Assembly: GCF_024139115.2 (NCBI RefSeq)
Contig: NC_085140.1
Span: 317,753,259-317,817,258, forward strand
Direction of reading: 5' to 3'
Length of the DNA: 64,000 nt
From: Armigeres subalbatus
Taxonomy: Eukaryota > Arthropoda > Insecta > Diptera > Culicidae
Shown: positions 56,963-64,000 of the stretch, in pieces
Layout of the letters: the number at the start of each line of letters is the position of its first letter
Numbering within the stretch: position 1 is the first letter of the stretch
Position numbers and translations under genes: made by a program
Notes under the pieces: model-generated
The model's database searches: none
What the model was told of the DNA's origin: nothing
The model's input: the letters and a program-made list of their open reading frames with translations, nothing else

Positions 56963-57160
56963 TACGGGGGATGTGTACCGGTTTTGACCACCGTAGTGCC
57001 TTATTTGGCCAACCATGAAAAATGCATATTTTCCAAAAAGAATAATGCTGATCAATTTCAACAGCGAAGAAAGATAAGGGATATATCTCCTGTTAGAGCT
57101 AATAAATACCTCGAGAATTTCTTTACTTTTGGAGTAATGCAAGAAACTGGCCAGTTCTGT
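56963..57160. repeat. Dispersed repeat, copy 2
   Basis: It matches 27450-27655, starting GTGTACCGGTTTTGACCACC. Same orientation, about 85% alike by eye. Confidence 0.7.
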
Positions 57161-58345
57161 CGCTGACTTACAGCGCTCTGATTAAATTTTTATTAGTAAC
57201 AGATGAAGTTACGTCAATATAATGTTCGAAGCCCTGATCTCAACCTTTCTTTGGATTGGTAAATTGTCTGGTCTAAAGGTTTTTGAACGACCAGCGAAAA
57301 GATGGGAGAAAAAAATGACACCCGGTATAGTAAAGAAAGACATAAGTCCTACGTCAAAATTGACTTGTTGGGGTATTGCCTCATTCAACTTTTAACAACT
57401 CCGTAATAAAGCAGCGCATCGAATTTGCCTTATTTCGCAATCATAATCAACAATAGACTGGACAGATCTCATCAGAAGAATAGATCTCATCCTTAGTTTA
57501 ACGGTTACACGAATGAACCTACTTGTCCATGTTCTGTTTTATTCGACCTGTTTACCATGGAACAAATGTTTTTTTACAATTTCAATGTGTCTAGTTATGG
57601 TCTTAGTAATTTTATCTTAGATTATTATTATTATTATAATCTTTATTAAAGAGGTTTTTAGCCCAAGGCTAGTTCACCTCCGGTCTTAGATTATGTTAAT
57701 GTCAATTCATCTCGTATTTTTAAGTATTTTCCCATGGATGCTGTGCTAAAAATAAAAATGTGCTAAATCAGTTTTTATCCAAATCTGTTCAAAATTTCGG
57801 AGGACACTCAGAATGTGTGTCAGAAATAGATGAACGTTATGGAGCAAAATAGATTTTTTGAACCACCCTAAATTGCTCAGGCATTTTGATACCAAACGAA
57901 TAATAAATTGTTATAAGTTTTGTATTGCAATAACAGAGTATGTTATGTTCAAAGGCATATTAAAATTCACCTGCGATTATTTGATAGGCTCGGGCGCGTA
58001 TAACATTTTACGAAGCCACGATTCTTTGCGATATGTACAATCAATAACACCTTATTATCAAAAGTGAGTAAGCGAGGGGCATAAGCCAACGTACTCGTAG
58101 TGGCTCTAGGCTAGATTTACAATTTTAAAGAATGGACGGGCTTAGGAATCGGTGATACGGAACTTCAGCTGCTCATTCGGGCATTTGGCGTCAGGAACGG
58201 TGTGGCTATTTCACCCCTTATGCAAGTTTATAAGTGTCAATTGTTTGATACAACATCGACTATGCAAATGCATAAATAATACTTTGCGGGTAGTTCTGAA
58301 ACTTCGATATGTATTTCTGAAACTTCGAAACAAGATACTTATAGT
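57161..58345. other. Unassigned sequence
   Basis: At 57622-57690 TTATTATTATAATCTTTATT followed by CCAAGGCTAGTTCACCTCCG looks like the 3' end of a retroelement on the minus strand. Otherwise no features can be supported. Confidence 0.35.
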
Positions 58346-58349
58346 CAGA

Positions 58350-60066
58350 GGCGCGGTCACGTTCTGAAACGTGGGACAAAAGATAAAAAAGGACATAACG
58401 TCTAATTTTCAATTTTTTAAAAAAATTTAATGCATTCTATCTGATCGAAACAATATATGTTAAGTCTGAAGTATCCGAAGCCTCCACTTGAGAGACATGA
58501 AGGCTTTTTGCCGAAAAGCTCAGTTGCTTCGTTATAACAGAATTAGAAGTATCCTTCTACGCTTCTCGGAAGCTTCCTTCCAAACAGCTTGGAAGCCTAC
58601 TTTCAAGAGGATCGGAAGCCTCCTTTCAAGAGGGTCGTAAACCTCCTTCCACAAGGATACGAAGCCTGCTTTCAAGAGGTTCGGCTCGGAGGACTCCGAC
58701 GTGGAAGCCTACTTTCAAGAGGCTCGGAAGCCTCCTTCCAAGAGGGTCGTAAACCTCCTTCCACAAGGATCGGAAGCCTGCTTTCAAGAGGTTCGGCTCG
58801 GAGGACTTCTTTCAATACCCGACTAGCAAAGTTGTTTCTAGTCGGTTGCCGCAACTTATACGTGATTGCATTTGGTCACAATCAAGTTGCTGTGACCAAA
58901 TATTATTGAAGTGTGCTACTTGGGTAGGTTCGGAAACATCGTCTCAAAAGGCCCGGAAGCGTTCTTTCAAGAGACCTAGAAGCTTTGTTTCAAGGGGGTC
59001 GGAAGCTTCCTTCCAAGAGGCTCGGAAGTTTTCTTTAAAAAGTTTCGGAAGCCTTCTTTAAAGAGACTCGGAAGACTATTTTCAAGAGGCTCGGAAGCAT
59101 CCTTCCAAGAATGTCGGAAACCTAATTTTAAGAGGTTCGGAAGCTACCTTTCAAGAGGCTACTTTGAAGAGGCTGGGAAGCCACCTTGCAAGAGGCTCCT
59201 AAGCATAATTTCAAGAGGCTCGGTAGCCTCCTTCAAAAGGCTCGTAAGCCTCTTATTAAGAGACTCATAAGACTTTTTTCAAGAGGCCCGGAAGTCTCCT
59301 TTCAAGAGGCTCAGAAATCTTCTTTCAAGAATCTAGGAAGCGTATTTTCAAGATGCTCAGTAGCCTTCTTTTAAGTGGCTCGAAAATCGCCTTTCAAAAG
59401 GCTCGGAAGCTCCTTTCAAGAGGCTCGGAAGCTTTCTTTCAAACCCAAGTAACATTTTTAGTTTTATAACGCTCTTGAAGATCATAATTCACTCTTCAAA
59501 GGTATTATAAAACCAGCATAAAACCAAATTGAACAAATTGATGTTTCGGGAACAGTAGGTTGTTGGCCCAAGGTTCCCTATCCACCGGGATGGGGCTGCC
59601 ATCTTAGGTATAGCTTCCGGGGAATAGCATTTCATACTCAGCCGCTGGATGCCAGAACAGACGCTGTTGGAGCCGCACCTCCTAAATAAAACCAAGTAAT
59701 AAAACCAAGATGTTAATAGGGAAGGGCTGAGAATTATTCTTTCAAGAGGCTTGGAAGCCTATTTTCAAGAGGCTCGAAAGCCACATTTCATGGGTCTCGA
59801 ATGCCGCCTTTCAAGAGGCTCGGAAACCTCCAATAGTCATATAATCCTGTAGGAAGCTTGATGTATAAACTTAATTTAAACTGGAGAGGCATAATGAACA
59901 TTTCAGCCCACTTTATGGAGTGCCATATATCGCGTTAGTTTTCAGGTCAATTTCTCGTATATCTTATGAGTTACCCTTATCTTCTTTACAGCAAAAAATA
60001 GGGGGAACTTCAATTAATGCAAAAGTTTGACAGGGTACCTTTCAAGAAAATAGTTGGAAACCGCTG
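58350..60066. mobile_element. Second minisatellite-bearing hAT-type element, diverged
   Basis: The flanks (ATTCTATCTGATCGAAACAA near 58433; GGGTACCTTTCAAGAAAATA near 60034) match those of 40152-42461, and the right end TTGGAAACCGCTG is a decayed version of its terminal repeat. The 23-bp unit array is present but diverged and broken into blocks at 58550-58810, 58930-59440 and 59730-59830. Another repeat separates the last two blocks (59450-59720). The left end is unclear. Confidence 0.7.
59450..59720. repeat. Insertion within the second minisatellite element
   Basis: Non-minisatellite sequence beginning AAGTAACATTTTTAGTTTTA and ending AATAAAACCAAGATGTTAAT interrupts the array. It contains a GC-rich block. 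Family unknown. Confidence 0.4.
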
Positions 60067-60119
60067 ATACAAAAGAAAAATTTAAAAAAAAATCAATTGA
60101 TCCTTTTGAAAATTTGAAA

Positions 60120-60242
60120 ACGCGAGTTTTGCGAGTGCGTAATTATAAATCCGCGATTTTCGCTACTAAATTTAAAGAAATCACGATTCCCGGGACTGGA
60201 AGGGTTAATCCACGAAAATCGCGGACTATTTTGACAGCCCTG
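60120..60242. repeat. Right-end fragment of a hAT-like element
   Basis: Text such as AAATCCGCGATTTTCGCTAC and the end TTTTGACAGCCCTG match the right end of the element at 6786-9116 (CAGCCCTG). The rest of the element is missing. Confidence 0.7.
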
Positions 60243-62500
60243 TAAAATGTGCACATTAGTCTCAACCTTGAAACATTACCTGCTGCTGCTTAGAATAATA
60301 GAACAAAAACAATCGTAATGCCAGTCGTTCTGCTTGGCGGATATGAACTAACTAGTCGTCGTGGTCGCATGGGTGAAGTAGCTTTAATGTTGCTCGTTCG
60401 CTTACAAAGCATTTATTTTTCACCAATCTGGCATACTGCTACTGCGTAGCACATATTGCACGCCCCTGAATGTCATAGCTATGCGTATATGAGATGTGTA
60501 GATGAAGCTTTGACAAACGTTTAAAGGTCATGGAATGATCTAATCGCATTGCTGAGGAAGGCTTGCTCCAGTTTAGTGAGGCTTGTGGGTTACAACGCTA
60601 CCATTCAACGGGTTTGATTTTGTTTGCTCACATTTTTATGGTTACATATAAAACGTAAAAACCTAGTTATAAGTTACAAGCCTTTCTTACATCAGCTTTT
60701 CTTCCTATTTGATTCGCTGTTCCCAGTGATTTGCTTTCGGCTTCAGCTTGCTTAGCATCACCACTTCCCAAATCGATTTTTAATAACAGACAACGCCGGC
60801 TAACCGTGCCGTTACTAATCAACATTTGTGCAGCTCCATAAAGTGCTCTCGAGTAACTTTTCCCTCTAATCGACACAGCCTGCTCAACCGAGCAGCTCTT
60901 CAACCTCCATCCGAGCGCGTTCGTTGCGTCCGTTGTTGCAACAGTCAGTCTTTGTAGAAATTTCGCCTATTCCCACCGCTGCAGCTGCTTGGTTGAATTA
61001 AATTCGCACAAAATGATTTATCAGAAAACAAAGTGCCTCCCCGGACGACGACGACGACGCGGTGCTGTAAATTTATTATTTCTTTTGCAATTATCAACGT
61101 GCTCTCGCTACGCCAATTTAAGTGCCTAACTACGAACGAACTTAGCAATAAATAACAGCCAGCGGAACCTCGAAAATCTCGATTGGAACTTTCCCATTAC
61201 ATCTGCAACAAAATTTTCCCTTTTTTGCTGTTTGCCGGTACTGAATGTCGCTGTCACTGCCACCGCCCCGGATTGTTGAATCCACTTTCCCTGACGGCGG
61301 CGATGGGGCATGAAACAGGAAGATATGTCAGTTTGTTCACGGTGATCACGCGTTCACTGTTCATGTTGGTTCGCATGCAATTACTCAAGTAGTGGAGCAT
61401 TTTTGACTGATGTGGTAGAATACGTTTCTTGGATAACGTTCAGAAGTTCCTCAATATTTGGAGTAAAGAGATACGTCTTGTGAGGTGAGGCTGATACAGC
61501 ATTTTCGATCAACTTCATGTGGTTATCTGTTTCAGTGTTTTTGTATTTCTTGAAAATCTTCTTCCGTCTTCTTTCTGCATTCCAACCTTAATCATACAAG
61601 TTTTCAGTGGTTAAGAAATTTGTGAACCTCTGCGATATCTGATTAAGTAATATTGTGTAACCAGACAAACATAGGGTAATGGGTTACAATATGGTTTCGA
61701 TATCCCATTTCCATCGTAATTTCGAAAACCAGTTTAAGAGACAATCCAGAACGTCGAGTCAGTTATAAAAACAATATTGTTGCTTTCAATCGATATCGAT
61801 CCTATGACGAGAATTGGACCTCAGATGGAAATATCTGCCACCATCCTACTGTTACTCCTGAGCTGTGATATGATCAAGCTATTGTGCACACATATGGTTA
61901 ATGAGGGGCTTTTCCGGCGCTTTGCCTTACCTTTACTAGACAATAACTGTGTAACGGCGATGACGATCAATCTCTGATGATCATTTTCCCAAGTTATTTC
62001 GGGCCTCTCATAAAATGCAATAATGAGAAACTCACGAATGCACTATAGTAAATCTACCTTAGGTAATTTCATCTAGTTCAGATCATATATCAATTTAGAA
62101 ACGCTTTGTCTCTTTTGGTGCGGTTTCGATTCGGTGTGCTTTCATGTTCCGGCGTTAGTGTTATTTATTGGTAACCTTCCTACGGTATTCAGGGCAATAC
62201 ATTGCCGAAATAAATACAAAGACAAGTCCGATTTTCATAAACAACTAACTAACCCGGCAATCGAATAAAATAAATAAAAGACCAAATATAGGTATGGTGA
62301 ATCGATTCTTCGGAAATATTAATTTTAAAGTCCATTGGCTGATACATATGCCAACTTGTTTTTCATGTATGATCGGGGCTCTGCTAGACTGAACTAAGCT
62401 TTACTGGTAATTTAACCATTTTTTGCCAAACTTTTTGTGGCAGTCGTATCGATTGTTCCTTAAGCCAGAAATTGAGGACATTCTATAACAATCACACATA
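60243..62500. other. Unique DNA with a GC-rich block; possible 5' exon region
   Basis: The stretch 60660-61320 is GC-richer, contains an (ACG)n run at about 61047 and minus-strand frames of 60-78 codons without motifs. It could be a promoter or first-exon region: a donor-like GATGTAAG occurs at about 60688 on the minus strand. Nothing proves transcription. Positions 60935-61004 are the source of the filler at 63066-63135. Confidence 0.3.
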
Positions 62501-62519
62501 TAAATAGACGTAAATCAAT

Positions 62520-64000
62520 TTTGGTTTGCGGGCAGCAGGGACTATGTCCAAGGGCTTGACGATCCCTCCCCAGGCCAAGCTGCATGTATCCGCAAGTAGT
62601 CCCCGCCAAAGCGACCGTGTGCCGCTCGAAGCGCACAAGCCCAAGTACTGGTGTCAGGTGGGATACAAAACAGACCTGATACGACGGCCCTCCGACGAGA
62701 CAGGAGGTTTGCGCAGGCCCAATAAGCCGCCTGGAAAACCAATAATTACGAACAATATAAGAGATAATATGACTCGATATAATCGGCAAAGACCTAGGCG
62801 ACGAATAAAGGATCACGATTGGAAGCTTGGAACATGGACCTGCAAGTCGCTAGGTTTCGCAGGTTGCGACAGAATGATCTACGATGAATTACATCCCCGC
62901 AACTTCGACGTCGTAGCGCTGCAGGAGATTTGCTGGACAAGACAGAAAGTGTGGAAAAGCGGGCATCGAGCAGCTACCTTCTACCGAAGCTGTGGCACCA
63001 CCAACGAGCTGGGAGCCGGCTTCATAGTGCTGGGTAAGATGCGCCAACGCGTGATTGGGTGGCCGGTTGCAACAGTCAGTCTTTGTAGAAATTTCGCCTA
63101 TTCCCACCGCTGCAGCTGCTTGGTTGAATTAAATTTGCTGGACAAGACAGAAAGTGTGGAAAAGCGGGCATCGAGCAGCTACCTTCTACCGAAGCTGTGG
63201 CACCACCAACGAGCTGGGAGCCGGCTTCATAGTGCTGGGTAAGATGCGCCAACGCGTGATTGGGTGGCCGCCAATCAACGCAAGGATGTACAAGCTGAGG
63301 ATAGAAGGCCGTTTCTTCAACTGTAGCATCATCAACGTGCACTGCCCACACGAAGGATGACCCGACGACGAGAAAGAAGCGTTCTACGCACAGCTGGAGC
63401 AGACATACGATGGATGCTCACTGCGGGACGTCAAAATCGTCATCGGCGACGTGAACGCACAGGTAGGAAGGGAGGAAATGTATAGACCGGTCATTGGACC
63501 AGATAGTCTGCACACCGTATTGAATGACAACGGCCAACGATGCATAAACTTCGTAGCCTCCCGCGGAATGGTAGTCCGAAGCACCTTCTTTCCCCGCAAA
63601 AATATCCACAAGGCCATATGGAGATCACCTAACTAAGAAACGGAAAACCAAATCGACCACGTTTTAATCGACGGTAAATTCTTCTCCGACATAACGAACG
63701 TCCGCACTTACTGCAGTGCGAATATTTAATTCGAACACTACCTCGTTGCAGTATGCCTGCGCTCAAAACTCTAGACGGTGTACAACACGCGTTGAAGTCG
63801 GACGCCGCGGCTCAATATTGGGCGGCTACAAGACGGTAGACTAGCCCAAGAATACGCGCAGCAGCTGGAAGTGGAGCAACTGTACCGCGCTAATAACGCA
63901 CGAAAGTTCTATGAGAAGTTGAACCGTTCACGTAAGGGCCACGTGCCACAGCCTGATATGTGTAAGGACATAAACGGGAACCTTCCTACGAACGAGCGTG
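62520..64000 (+). mobile_element. RTE retrotransposon, 5' part, rearranged, runs off the window
   Basis: The plus-strand frame begins at ATG 62544 (MSKGLTIPPQAKLHVSASSP) and enters the endonuclease at DHDWKLGTWTCKSLGFAG, FDVVALQEICW. It is disrupted by a duplication with filler (62929-63270), resumes with INARMYKLRIEGRFFNCSII, then IVIGDVNAQVGREEM and IDHVLIDGKFF. An internal deletion joins LAQEYAQQLEVE directly to QLYRANNARKFYEKLNRSRK. Stops at 63358 and 63634 and elsewhere make it a pseudogene. It is the same subfamily as 24310-25064. Confidence 0.88.
62929..63270 (+). repeat. 137-bp tandem duplication separated by a 68-bp filler
   Basis: Copy 1 (62929-63065) and copy 2 (63134-63270) are essentially identical pieces of RTE endonuclease (TTTGCTGGACAAGACAGAAA to GTGATTGGGTGGCCG). 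Between them 63066-63135 is identical over 70 bp to 60935-61004 (GTTGCAACAGTCAGTCTTTG to GGTTGAATTAAATT), in the same orientation, overlapping copy 2 by two bases. Either a replication-based rearrangement or an assembly error could produce it. Confidence 0.9.

Noticed and set aside
60667..61311. Minus-strand frames of 60-78 codons in unique GC-rich DNA
   Set aside because: No motif, and no acceptor/donor pair giving a continuous product; could be 5' UTR but not a coding call.

Overview
This is eukaryotic, insect-type DNA, most likely from a mosquito with a large repeat-rich genome (Aedes-like). The reasons are AT-rich sequence packed with nested transposable elements, intron-sized non-coding stretches, spliceosomal GT/AG junctions, tRNA-headed SINEs, RTE-clade retrotransposons and dense palindromic MITEs. 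The species is an inference; there is no rRNA or mitochondrial marker to fix it. No bacterial genes, operons or CRISPR arrays are present.

Host gene. One host gene can be supported, on the minus strand. Its first coding exon lies at about 46449-46518 (ATG at 46518), with GC-richer 5' leader sequence upstream. The next exon is 12335-13445 (about 370 codons, low-complexity Gly/Asn-rich, no recognised domain). Splice sites and codon phase join exactly across an intron of about 33 kb. A second possible first exon (22884-23079) inside that intron ends in the same phase. Most of 13.4-46.4 kb is therefore intron filled with mobile elements. I do not recognise the protein.

Layout. 1-4.3 kb: decayed CR1/Jockey-type non-LTR element on the minus strand, interrupted by a near-perfect palindrome. 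4.6-9.5 kb: a foldback transposon into which a SINE, an interleaved inverted-repeat element and a hAT-like element have inserted. 9.5-12.3 kb: tRNA-like sequence, a SINE and a transposase tail. 12.3-13.5 kb: host exon. 14-15.2 kb: possible TIR element carrying a three-exon gene fragment. 16.2-21.6 kb: MITEs with decayed RTE and LOA/R1-like elements. 21.8-27.6 kb: dispersed repeats, possible alternative exon, broken RTE copies. 27.7-31.2 kb: an almost complete RTE element with target-site duplications. 31.2-37.2 kb: mostly unassigned non-coding sequence. 37.4-39.3 kb: a retroposed element headed by six 99-bp tandem repeats. 40.1-42.5 kb: a hAT-type element with an expanded 23-bp minisatellite. 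43.4-46 kb: MITEs. 46.4-50 kb: host first exon and unique flanking DNA. 51-60.2 kb: TIR elements, a tRNA-Met-type SINE and a second minisatellite element. 60.5-61.4 kb: unique DNA. 62.5-64 kb: an RTE copy with a rearranged duplication, running off the window.

Most long reading frames here are not genes: they are retrotransposon fragments, minisatellite frames or antisense shadows. The most distinctive observations are the phase-matched exon pair, the A-B-A'-B' inverted-repeat element, the 70-bp templated filler inside a duplication at 63.1 kb, the tandem-headed retroposon, the minisatellite-bearing hAT elements, and an insertion whose empty site is preserved elsewhere in the window.
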